NCBI RefSeq assembly: GCF_002914585.1
Contig: NZ_PDDM01000034.1
Coordinates: forward strand, 1 to 42,381
DNA length: 42,381 nucleotides
Reading direction: 5' to 3'
Source of the DNA: Pseudanabaena sp. BC1403
GTDB taxonomy: Bacteria > Cyanobacteriota > Cyanobacteriia > Pseudanabaenales > Pseudanabaenaceae
Position numbers and translations under genes: made by a program. Positions 7,708 through 15,392 of the stretch are shown piece after piece (position 1 is the first letter of the stretch; every line of letters starts with the position of its first letter). Below the pieces are notes generated by a model. That model had not been told where the DNA came from and searched no databases. It saw only the letters and a program-made list of their open reading frames with translations.

Positions 7708-7923
7708 ATGGCTTTTGAGCAAATCGAAGCATTTTTAAAGAAAATGCAGTCTGAACCTGAACTGAAAAATGAGGTGGTCGCAGCATCAACCGCAGATGAT
7801 GTTGCGCGAATAGCACTAAAGCTTGGTTTTGAATTTTCAGGTGATGAATTATTGAGAATGTCAGGGAAGAAAGTTGACAGGGTTACTGTTAGAAAAACTG
7901 ATATTCCTGGAGAGTACAACTAA
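7708..7923 (+). CDS. Nif11-like leader peptide family protein
   Basis: 71 aa starting at an ATG preceded by AGGA. The first ~50 residues fit the Nif11 domain: EQIEAFLKKMQSEPELKNEV, then the alanine-rich AASTADDVARIALKLGFEFS and GDELLRM. In many bacteria Nif11-like domains are leader peptides of ribosomally made, modified peptides, with a Gly-Gly cleavage site and a Cys/Ser/Thr-rich core. Here the tail after the domain is only about 20 residues, has no cysteine and no Gly-Gly, and ends in GEYN. It may therefore be a stand-alone Nif11 protein rather than a precursor. No modification enzyme lies beside it. Confidence 0.75.
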   Translation: MAFEQIEAFLKKMQSEPELKNEVVAASTADDVARIALKLGFEFSGDELLRMSGKKVDRVTVRKTDIPGEYN

Positions 7924-7981
7924 ATGCGATGCCGATAGTCAACATTGATGATTTATAAAAATGACCCTCTTTTATAAATTT

Positions 7982-8142
7982 TGGCTCTATAGGTGTTTCG
8001 GGGAGGTGCTTTAGTTTAAGTGGCTTAAATGGTTGATGCACAATGGTTTTAACGTCGGAGGTGTTCGATATTTGAAATACCCGTCATGAAAAGCATTGAG
8101 CCATTTATGATGTTTGACCTTCCCGAAACACCTATAGAGCCA
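7982..8142. repeat. Element with 21-bp perfect terminal inverted repeats next to a NuiA fragment
   Basis: The 21 bases at 7982-8002 (beginning TGGCTCTATAGGTGTTTCGG) are exactly complementary to 8122-8142. With one mismatch the arms extend to 26 bases (7982-8007, 8117-8142). The ~110 bases between have no recognised gene. Immediately after the right end, NuiA-like coding sequence begins, so insertion here, or a deletion at its edge, removed the 5' part of that gene. The ends resemble insertion-sequence termini, but the family is not certain. Confidence 0.75.
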
Positions 8143-8304
8143 GATTTATTATTTCCCTGTGAATCCGAATATCCCCTAGAACTGCTTCCTTGGGAATCGG
8201 CAACTCTTACATCAGAAATCATCCTGACGCGATCGCATCTCGTAACGCTTTCAACAGACTGGGGTGCAAAAATACAAATGTTGCTTTTGTTACGGATTAG
8301 TTAG
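8143..8304 (+). pseudogene. Nuclease A inhibitor (NuiA-like) fragment
   Basis: The frame 8086-8304 contains DLLFPCESEYPLELLPWESA and TSEIILTRSH, nearly matching residues of the intact NuiA-family gene at 10827-11216 (DLLFPSESEYPLE and ETILTRSQ). Only this N-terminal third is recognisable; the tail after ILTRSH is unrelated. The codons before position 8143 come from the right end of the inverted-repeat element. It is a decayed paralogue of the downstream gene. Confidence 0.75.
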
Positions 8305-9921
8305 TTATTTCTTTGTTGTATTACAATCCCTACTATCATTGGCTTCAATCCACGCCATCTGATGATCTTTAAGTTCCTGTTTCCATTTTTCGTTACATTT
8401 ATTCTGATCAGCTTTCTTTCCATACAGAGCTAGCGAATAAATCAAATCTAGGCAAAACTTTCCTTTAAAGTAGCCACCATGAGAGTCAACTCTACAGATG
8501 CCAGAGAAATGTCTGATCGCCGTTAAAATGTAATTAAAAAAAGCTGTGAAGGAATTGTTTGCTGTAAATGCACTCAATAGCCGTTTAGAAGAAGGATAGG
8601 ACTTGTTATCAACAAATTTATCTTTGTAATCAGTACAGTCAAAAATTGTGAATGACTTATTTACGTCTGTTTCACAATAGAAAGGTTTCTCTTTAAGTGA
8701 GATGAAATGGATTAATGAACGGACACCAAGGGCATCATTGCTTAAATTCGATACACCATATTTTCGCTCTTGAGTAATTGTAAGATTACCAAGTCGATAG
8801 CCGCCAACGCGAGAATTAGAAGGGAACATGAAAAAGTTTGCTGCTGTAGACGCTAGACGAAGTATCATATCTGCATCGTTGGTGAATAGATAAACTTCCT
8901 TGAAACGTCGTAGACAACTTTGAAGAAAGTTGGAGCGCCCCGTTGTAATTGCCCAAATAGGAATATCAGGCGAGGCAATAACCAGTGTTTTTAGGCTAAA
9001 GAAGTCTCCAAGATTTTGAATCTCTTCGTCTTTCTCTATGTTTTCTGTAGGTTTAGGATTTTCCCCAAAAGGGCCATCAGGTGAATTTTTTTTCCAACGT
9101 TCAATCGCAGATTTATCAAAAACATCAGAGAGAACACGAATAGTGTGGGTTGCCACAAAACAACCAACACTATGAGCGATAAAGCTTAGATTAGCTCTTC
9201 CATACAACTCTAGATGCTCATTATTATTAATGTTTTCTTCTAAAATAATTTCTTTTAATATGACTTGAATCCATCGGACTAGCTCAACAGCATCAAACAC
9301 GCCGTAGTTAGCAGCGCGATCTCGATCTCGAAAATAGACAGCCAAACGAAGAAAAATCAAACAAACCACCATCCCCACTAGGATTAAAGCTAATGATGAC
9401 AGTGGATTTGACCAAAAAAATGCTGTGGATATTCCTGTAATAAGAAATATCCACAGCATCAGAGGCATTGCTTGAATTGGCTCGAGCCACTCGATACATT
9501 TTGATTTGATAATCGGTTCTGAGGACCAAGAAAAGTTGATGAAAAGTACGAAATCTTCAAAATCTTCGATATTTTTTTTAGCTACATCAGCCTCAAATTT
9601 CTTTGCTAAAGGCTCAAAAGTATTTTCTTCAAGACTTTTGAATGGAACGTTAAAACCGTGAATATCCAGAACAATACTAATTTTGTTAAGGACATCCTTA
9701 CCTGATTCTCCCCATTTTGCTTTAATAAAATCTCGTAGAACACGTTTGATAACAGCTATCGGATATGAAGAATCTAGGGAGACTTTTGAAGAAAGATCAT
9801 TGCGGTAATGACTTTCAGCATTTAAGGGGGCGGTGCTACAGATTAAACAATGAGCAAATGGTTTTTCATTTTTTTGGTATCTTTTGATCACAAGTTGGGC
9901 ATTAGATTCTTGTAGATTCAT
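8305..9921 (-). CDS. Membrane-anchored alpha/beta hydrolase-like protein (DUF900-like)
   Basis: 538 aa. A split alpha/beta-hydrolase pattern is visible: strand and oxyanion-type loop VLDIHGFNVPF (about 85-95), INFSWSS (128-134), nucleophile elbow FIAHSVGCF with candidate S251, then VIASPDIPIW and VYLFTNDADMILRLAS, which carries a likely acid. This order matches DUF900 esterase-like proteins. Unusually, two membrane helices (about 152-170 and 174-194) interrupt the fold between the WSS motif and the nucleophile. The C-terminal ~150 residues are unassigned. Substrate and role are unknown. The gene abuts the end of the NuiA fragment frame. Confidence 0.65.
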   Translation of the reverse strand: MNLQESNAQLVIKRYQKNEKPFAHCLICSTAPLNAESHYRNDLSSKVSLDSSYPIAVIKRVLRDFIKAKWGESGKDVLNKISIVLDIHGFNVPFKSLEENTFEPLAKKFEADVAKKNIEDFEDFVLFINFSWSSEPIIKSKCIEWLEPIQAMPLMLWIFLITGISTAFFWSNPLSSLALILVGMVVCLIFLRLAVYFRDRDRAANYGVFDAVELVRWIQVILKEIILEENINNNEHLELYGRANLSFIAHSVGCFVATHTIRVLSDVFDKSAIERWKKNSPDGPFGENPKPTENIEKDEEIQNLGDFFSLKTLVIASPDIPIWAITTGRSNFLQSCLRRFKEVYLFTNDADMILRLASTAANFFMFPSNSRVGGYRLGNLTITQERKYGVSNLSNDALGVRSLIHFISLKEKPFYCETDVNKSFTIFDCTDYKDKFVDNKSYPSSKRLLSAFTANNSFTAFFNYILTAIRHFSGICRVDSHGGYFKGKFCLDLIYSLALYGKKADQNKCNEKWKQELKDHQMAWIEANDSRDCNTTKK

Positions 9922-9984
9922 CGTGATTCACTGTTTTATATCAGATGTGAAAATCTTAGCTTTATTGCACATAAAATCCATTAT

Positions 9985-10066
9985 GCGATCGCATTTTGTA
10001 ACAGCAGTCGATCCAATTCACGCTATCCGATCCAGTGGCGATCGCACTTTATAACAGCAATCGATC
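9985..10066. repeat. HIP1-led direct repeat
   Basis: Two 29-base copies at 9985-10013 and 10038-10066, 53 bases apart, differ at three positions. Each starts with GCGATCGCA and ends with TCGATC. They lie in the 250-base gap between divergent genes, where I see no other signal. Confidence 0.7.
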
Positions 10067-10172
10067 ATTGTCGTACCCGACTTTGAAGTCTAATAGTTTA
10101 CGATACTAATGCTTGCCTATTGTCTTACCTGATTACCGATATCAAGTTATATTTGCATGAGTAACTCTAATC

Positions 10173-10688
10173 ATGACCTACGACATCGCTCTTCCGTTTT
10201 TTCAAAGTGTCAAATTTCCTCACCGTTGCGTTGTTTGTGAATCCCCTAATCCCGATGCGATCGCAGAGTTGAACATCGTAATTGCTAACCCACCGCAAGG
10301 ATTAGCCGAAGATGCTGTGGATGCTATTCTCGATATCAGTAGGATCGGTATTAATGGAAGAATTACCCTCAAACCAGAAGTATGTCATCAATGTTAGAAA
10401 GGTTTGAAAAGGTATCACTTCTGGAAACAGATTTGGCAATATTTAGTGCCACTGTCTGGAGTTGCGATTATGGGAATTTGTCTATTTAAGAATCTCACTA
10501 TTTTAGGTGCTGTAGCATTAGCTGCTGGAATTATTTTACCCGTTGTCTATGAAATGATGTATCCACCAGCAATTAGCGCAACAGGTGTAGGTAAAAATAT
10601 AAATTATGAGTTTCTGTCGCAGCTATACTCCCAAGAGTTCGCAGAATTAAATCAAACTAACGTTCCGATTAATCCTACTGACGAATAG
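10173..10688 (+). pseudogene. Cys-pair membrane protein interrupted by an in-frame TAG
   Basis: One reading frame from 10173 to 10688 is broken only by TAG at 10395-10397. Before it: MTYDIALPFFQSVKFPHRCVVCESP and a CHQC motif directly at the stop. After it, in the same frame: KGLKRYHFWKQIWQY, two membrane segments (YLVPLSGVAIMGICLF and ILGAVALAAGIILPVVYEMM) and a polar tail. CVVC and CHQC would make a four-cysteine metal site, so the two halves belong to one protein of about 171 aa. A translated second half from TTG at 10404 is possible but less natural. The function is unknown. Confidence 0.8.
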
Positions 10689-10826
10689 ATACAGCGCAAA
10701 GCACTAGAAGCTTGTATGGGTATAACAACGATTCGGGTATTTTGTATCATCAGGGCTTTTCTTCAGCGTTGAACTACATTCTCTGTATCGCAGTATGGTC
10801 ATATCAAACAAATTTAGGCTTTACCC

Positions 10827-11216
10827 ATGACCACCAAAGAAACCACCGATCGCCTCTCGACCCTATCCAAAGATTTGCTATTCCCAAGCGAATCCGAATA
10901 TCCCCTAGAACCGTTCACTTGGAAATCTGCAACCCTTAAACCTGAAACCATCCTCACGCGATCGCAAAAACCTTCAGACACGCCAATCGAAGCGATCGCC
11001 CTAGATGATTTCTTTGCGCCCGTTGTCACCGATGAAGATTGGTTTGAAGATGAAGATCGAGCGATCGCCCAAAGGTTTCGCGATCTCCAAGCTGCGATCG
11101 CTACATTAGAAAATGTCCAAGTTTTTAAAGTTGGCGCAGTCGAAATTGATGTTTATATCGTTGGTGCGATCGGACCAGATCTAATCGGCTTAAAAACAAC
11201 GGTAATTGAAACCTAA
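10827..11216 (+). CDS. nuiA: Nuclease A inhibitor family protein
   Basis: 129 aa and complete. It matches the NuiA family, whose Anabaena member binds and inhibits the sugar-nonspecific nuclease NucA. Family landmarks are DLLFPSESEYPLEPF near residue 16, ILTRSQKPSDTPIEAI, the DDFFAP segment, the acidic DEDWFEDEDRAIAQRF, and the C-terminal VGAVEIDVYIVGAI followed by GLKTTVIET. No NucA-type nuclease gene is seen in the window, so the partner must be elsewhere or the protein has another target. A fragment of a second copy lies at 8143-8304. Confidence 0.9.
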   Translation: MTTKETTDRLSTLSKDLLFPSESEYPLEPFTWKSATLKPETILTRSQKPSDTPIEAIALDDFFAPVVTDEDWFEDEDRAIAQRFRDLQAAIATLENVQVFKVGAVEIDVYIVGAIGPDLIGLKTTVIET

Positions 11217-11324
11217 CAACCTTTCTTTGATTCAATCTGCTTTTGGATGTCGGGCGGCACGTTGGAAAAGAAATCATAGCCCGTCAACGCTTAGCGCTGT
11301 ATGCAAAGTTAAGCTGTGGCTTTT

Positions 11325-11386
11325 AAATCTTTTAAGCTCAATTCTCTTTGAGCCACTGCTTAGAGGGAATTGAGCTTAAAAGATTT
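11325..11386. terminator. Bidirectional terminator-like hairpin between convergent genes
   Basis: A perfect 20-bp inverted repeat (AAATCTTTTAAGCTCAATTC at 11325-11344; complement at 11367-11386) with a 22-base loop lies between the NuiA gene and the oppositely directed flavoprotein gene. The right arm covers the stop codon of the flavoprotein gene (11376-11378). Confidence 0.75.
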
Positions 11387-12926
11387 CGTTCAACATATTT
11401 TGCTGCTGCTTCAGCGAAGCCAGAGAATTAGCCAGAATCTCGCCACTGGCGGCAACCGCAGGCAAGCCGATACCAGGGAAAGTGGAATCACCACAACAAT
11501 ACAAATTTGATAAGGGAGTATTAGCATTTGGAAATATCCCCTGTCCTGCCGCGATCGCTGGCCCATAACTGCCGCGATCTCTTCTCAGGAATCTTGCATG
11601 GGTTAGGGGTGTTCCAATCAAAGTAACTTCGCAGCGAGTTCTTATATCGGGAATATAACGCTCTATCCCTTGCCATAGAATTTCAGCCCGTTCTTGTTTT
11701 AATTGTTCATAAGCCTCAGATTTACGATCTAAGCCTGACCATAACTCAAAGGGTTCCGTTGCAGGCGTATAAGCATGAATTGTATGCTTGCCTATGGGCG
11801 AGAGGGATGGGTCTAAGACCGAAGGCATGGATACGGCAACAACATTTTGTGGGGCTGCCACTCCGACTTCCCAATCGTTTACAACTAACCAGTGACAGGG
11901 CAAATCTTTGGGTAAATCCGATGCTTCTATGCCTAGATGTAAATGCATAAAGCTAGGACAAGCGGGGATGTCTTGCCGCTCTTTATGTAATTGGTGCAGT
12001 TTTTTAGGCGATCGCTCTGATAGCGGTAATAATTTCAAGGTATCCCAAATCGATGTTCCTGAAACTACGGCTCGCTTCGCATGAATTGTCTCGCCGTTAG
12101 CTAACCTCACGCCTGTAGCATTTTCCCCATTGAGGATAATTTCTTGCACATGGGTATTGAGCCGTAATTCTCCTCCATGCTTTTGCATTCCCATTACTAA
12201 CGCATCGACAACGACTCCGACTCCACCTTTGGGATAGTCAAGTTGGACATCAGGGCGATACCAATCGGCAAACATAAAGGCAATTTCGGCGGTGAGTGTA
12301 CCATTGGCGGGTAGTCCTGACAGCATGAAGCAGAGCAAGTTCATCCAGTTCAAGACAAATGGGTCGCTAACTTCTGCTTCTAGGATCTTGGAAAAGGGCT
12401 GGGTCAGCATTGGAAGTTGCGGTAGTTCTCTCAGCATCTTCCAGAAGTACTTACCTGCGGATAGAGCTACCTGCCAGTCATTCCGTAGAGCGATCGGTGG
12501 TAAGGCGGTAGCGGCTCTCCCTAGCGGCAACATCACTGTTTGTAATTTTTGCCATTCTTGAACTGCCTGCTTGGTTCTCAGGTTGGTTAAGATTTCGCTA
12601 AATGAGTCGTTCCCAACGGCGGCAAAGAATTGACCTTCGGGCATGGCACATCCCCATCCGTCGTAGGTTAGCCAATCAATTTTCTCTTCTAAAGCATCAA
12701 GCACATGGGCTAAAGGATTGGTGGAAGGTAGTGCAGACATTCCTGAAAATAGCGATGGACCTGAATCAAATGTATAGCCTTGACGAGTAAAGCTATGGGC
12801 GGCTCCCCCTGCAATGCTATGGCTTTCACAAACAATGACTTTGAGTCCATATTTTGCCAGCAGCCCTGCACAGCATAGCCCACCAATACCACTGCCTATT
12901 ACTACTATGTCTGCTACTTGATTCAT
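11376..12926 (-). CDS. FAD-dependent oxidoreductase, CrtISO/phytoene desaturase-like
   Basis: 516 aa flavoprotein of the carotenoid isomerase/desaturase superfamily. The N-terminal dinucleotide fold is VVIGSGIGGLCCAGLLAKYG followed by the acidic VIVCESHSIAGGAAHSF. A mid-protein ADWYRPDVQLDYPKGGVGVV segment and the C-terminal FAD signature NLYCCGDSTFPGIGLPAVAAS are present. Cyanobacterial relatives act on carotenoids, but this superfamily has many unassigned branches and the substrate here is not known. It is divergent (185 bases) from the gene set containing an asparagine-synthetase-like ligase and may belong with it. No carotenoid pathway gene is nearby. Confidence 0.85.
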   Translation of the reverse strand: MNQVADIVVIGSGIGGLCCAGLLAKYGLKVIVCESHSIAGGAAHSFTRQGYTFDSGPSLFSGMSALPSTNPLAHVLDALEEKIDWLTYDGWGCAMPEGQFFAAVGNDSFSEILTNLRTKQAVQEWQKLQTVMLPLGRAATALPPIALRNDWQVALSAGKYFWKMLRELPQLPMLTQPFSKILEAEVSDPFVLNWMNLLCFMLSGLPANGTLTAEIAFMFADWYRPDVQLDYPKGGVGVVVDALVMGMQKHGGELRLNTHVQEIILNGENATGVRLANGETIHAKRAVVSGTSIWDTLKLLPLSERSPKKLHQLHKERQDIPACPSFMHLHLGIEASDLPKDLPCHWLVVNDWEVGVAAPQNVVAVSMPSVLDPSLSPIGKHTIHAYTPATEPFELWSGLDRKSEAYEQLKQERAEILWQGIERYIPDIRTRCEVTLIGTPLTHARFLRRDRGSYGPAIAAGQGIFPNANTPLSNLYCCGDSTFPGIGLPAVAASGEILANSLASLKQQQNMLNEIF

Positions 12927-13110
12927 GGTTTCGATTGGGTAATTAACGCTTTTACTAATGTGGGGAATCAGGTAAAACTTGATTTCACCCAGAAATTTCC
13001 CCTGCTAGCTATAAGGATCTCAGTTTTTTGAGTTAGCCGACTTCACCTATTTACATAGATGAATGAATAACTTTGCATGATAAGATTGAGACAAAATTTG
13101 GGTTTATATC

Positions 13111-13728
13111 ATGCCTGAAAATATAACTCAAGAACAGTTTAATCAGGTAATTGCAGAAATACAAAAGATTTCTGATCAGGGTGGTGGTTCTGTGACCATT
13201 GACCAAGCTAGAGAGATTTTGCAGGAAATGAATCTGCCCTCTGAATTACTAGAAGAAGCTCTGCTGCAAGTTAAACGAAAACAAGTCCAAGCAGAACAAA
13301 ATCGCCTTAATTTTATAGTTGTCGGTGGAGCCATATTAATCTTAACTGTAGCGGTTATAGGAACTTTCTTTTGGCAACAACAGCAAAGTCAAGTCTTAGA
13401 GCAAGTAAAAAGTCAAAGCGGAAAAATTACCCTCGCTGTAAGTAAAGATAAGAGCATTCAAGTGGTTTCTCCTCCGAATGAAATTGCCTATAGTGTAATT
13501 TTAGAAAATGCTCCAATTGGGCAGACTCTATCTATGGGCTGTAATTGGATCAATCCCCAAGGTCTTACGGCGCATCAAAATCGTTACCAAACCAAGCAAA
13601 TTACTACCGCCATCTGGAATACGCAATGCAAATATAAACTTGATTCTGGTGCTGTGCTTGGGAAGTGGCAGGTCACAATGCTGATCAATGATCGTCCTTT
13701 ATCTACGGCTACGTTTGAGGTGAAGTAA
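13111..13728 (+). CDS. Hypothetical one-pass membrane protein
   Basis: 205 aa, family not recognised. The N-terminal ~65 residues are helical and charged, with two short helical hairpins (QEQFNQVIAEIQKIS and IDQAREILQEMNLPSELLEE) and a basic end KVKRKQVQAEQNR-like stretch. One membrane helix spans about 70-88 (FIVVGGAILILTVAVIGTFF), then a glutamine-rich stretch. The C-terminal ~110 residues look like an outward-facing beta-sandwich with two cysteines in MGCNW and NTQCKYK, possibly a disulfide. Its stop overlaps the next start (TAATG at 13726-13730), so it is co-translated with the ligase. It could anchor that enzyme at the membrane. Confidence 0.75.
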   Translation: MPENITQEQFNQVIAEIQKISDQGGGSVTIDQAREILQEMNLPSELLEEALLQVKRKQVQAEQNRLNFIVVGGAILILTVAVIGTFFWQQQQSQVLEQVKSQSGKITLAVSKDKSIQVVSPPNEIAYSVILENAPIGQTLSMGCNWINPQGLTAHQNRYQTKQITTAIWNTQCKYKLDSGAVLGKWQVTMLINDRPLSTATFEVK

Positions 13729-15392
13729 TGGAGGTGGGGATTGCAGGCTTGGGCTTTGTTGGCTCATGGGGTGCAGACTTAGACATACTGATCAATGCTA
13801 ATCCTGACGAATCTTGGCAAAAAGTTACAGTAGACCGCATTGCTATTGATGCTGGTAAAGGGATTCTGACTGATAGTGGAACTGATATCGGAGATGCTTG
13901 GGCAAATGCAGAGCCAACAACTATCACTCTGGGGAGGCAGGCTTTTGGCAGAGTCTCACTTTACTGGTGTCAGACCGAGCAGGGATTATGGTTTGCTACC
14001 CGATTTAGATGGTTACTGCCCTTGGTTAAGCGGGAAATTGATCCTATAGCGGTTTACAGTTACGCTTGCTTTTCCTATGTAACCACACCTCTAACGCCTA
14101 TCAAATCCATTCACGCGATCGCCTCAGGTGGGATACAAACTTGGGAACAAGGACAAATAGTCCCTACAAAAAGACCTTGCCTTACACTCAGCCATTGGCA
14201 AGAGAAAGAAACTCTATTAAATGATGAGGCGACGGCAGTAAAAGAGTTACGAACTTTATTAGAACTGGCGGTATTTAACCAAGTATCTGATTTAACTAAC
14301 GAGACTGTGGGGGTTTTACTTTCGGGAGGGTTAGACTCTGCGATCGTGGCAGCATTACTAAGCCGATCGGGTTTAAAAGTAAGAGCCTACACCCTAGATT
14401 TTGGTGGATATGGCATCTCCGAAGTACCCTACGCCGAGCAAGTGGCAAATTATCTGCAAATTCCCCTGATTAAAGTCGATTGTTCGCCTCAAAAAGTAAA
14501 ACGATCGCTTTTAGAAGTTGCCAAAGCCTTAGACTTACCCTTTGGTGATGGCGTGAGTGTACCTTTTTGGCTGCTTTATCAAACTGCTCTTCAAGACTGT
14601 GACCTATTATTCAATGGCGAAGGAGGAGATCAGTTATTTGGTGGCTGGACGAACAAACCCCTAATTGCGGCAAGTCTCTATCAAACAAGCCCGATTACTT
14701 TTGCTGAACAATATCTTCAAACATTCCATCGATTATGGGGCTACGAAGAACGGGTTTTTAGTTCTATATTTTGGCAGATGGTGAAAGATTGGCAACCAGT
14801 CGATAGCCTTGAGTCCGCCCTAGATGGTTCAGGTTCTCTCCTCTCCCGATTACGCAGGGCAACACTGATGCTTAAGGGAGCGCAGAATATCCATCCCCGC
14901 GCTACTAATATGGCTTTGGCTTTGGGATTGCGACTGCGATCGCCGTTTTGTGACGAAGATTTAGCCCAATGGACATTTGGGGTAGATAGTAGCCTCTTTT
15001 TGCAAGGGGCTTGCGAGAAATACATTATGAAACGGGCGGTCGAACCTTGGCTCCCTGCTGAAATAGTTTGGCGACCGAAACGGGGCATGGGAGTTCCCTT
15101 AACCCAGTGGTGTTTAGAACCGCTATGGCATGACTTAGGTAAGTGGCTTAATCCAGGCTTACTGGAAACCGAGGGAATATGGCGGTCTGATTTGGCTAGT
15201 AGCATTGTTTTTGGGCAACTTAGCGGGAGCCTTCGGAAACGAAGGATAGGGGAAATTCTCTGGCTTTTGCTGCAATGGCAGTTCTGGCAAAGCCAAATGG
15301 GTGTCCCGATTAAGGACTATAGCTGGGGGCATCCATTCCATCTGCCCTATTGGTTTTGGGAACGAATGAATTTATATCGGGAAAATCTATGA
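13728..15392 (+). CDS. Asparagine synthetase-like ligase without glutaminase cysteine
   Basis: 554 aa. Residues 1-~165 resemble the N-terminal glutaminase domain of AsnB, but the protein begins MEVGIAG and lacks the Cys2 nucleophile, so it should not hydrolyse glutamine. Residues ~180-500 form the ATP-pyrophosphatase synthetase domain: SGGLDS PP-loop at 199-204, NGEGGDQLFGG near 296-306, and a C-terminal EKYIMKR with RPKRGMGVPL. Cys2-less members include beta-lactam synthetase and lasso-peptide cyclase, which adenylate a carboxylate and form an intramolecular amide. The substrate here is unknown. It overlaps the following gene (ATGA at 15389-15392). Confidence 0.88.
   Translation: MEVGIAGLGFVGSWGADLDILINANPDESWQKVTVDRIAIDAGKGILTDSGTDIGDAWANAEPTTITLGRQAFGRVSLYWCQTEQGLWFATRFRWLLPLVKREIDPIAVYSYACFSYVTTPLTPIKSIHAIASGGIQTWEQGQIVPTKRPCLTLSHWQEKETLLNDEATAVKELRTLLELAVFNQVSDLTNETVGVLLSGGLDSAIVAALLSRSGLKVRAYTLDFGGYGISEVPYAEQVANYLQIPLIKVDCSPQKVKRSLLEVAKALDLPFGDGVSVPFWLLYQTALQDCDLLFNGEGGDQLFGGWTNKPLIAASLYQTSPITFAEQYLQTFHRLWGYEERVFSSIFWQMVKDWQPVDSLESALDGSGSLLSRLRRATLMLKGAQNIHPRATNMALALGLRLRSPFCDEDLAQWTFGVDSSLFLQGACEKYIMKRAVEPWLPAEIVWRPKRGMGVPLTQWCLEPLWHDLGKWLNPGLLETEGIWRSDLASSIVFGQLSGSLRKRRIGEILWLLLQWQFWQSQMGVPIKDYSWGHPFHLPYWFWERMNLYRENL

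Noticed and set aside
10712-10939. 75-codon plus-strand ORF
   Set aside because: It overlaps the start of the NuiA gene in another frame and shows no protein signature.
14741-15205. 154-codon minus-strand ORF
   Set aside because: It is antisense to the conserved C-terminal part of the ligase gene.
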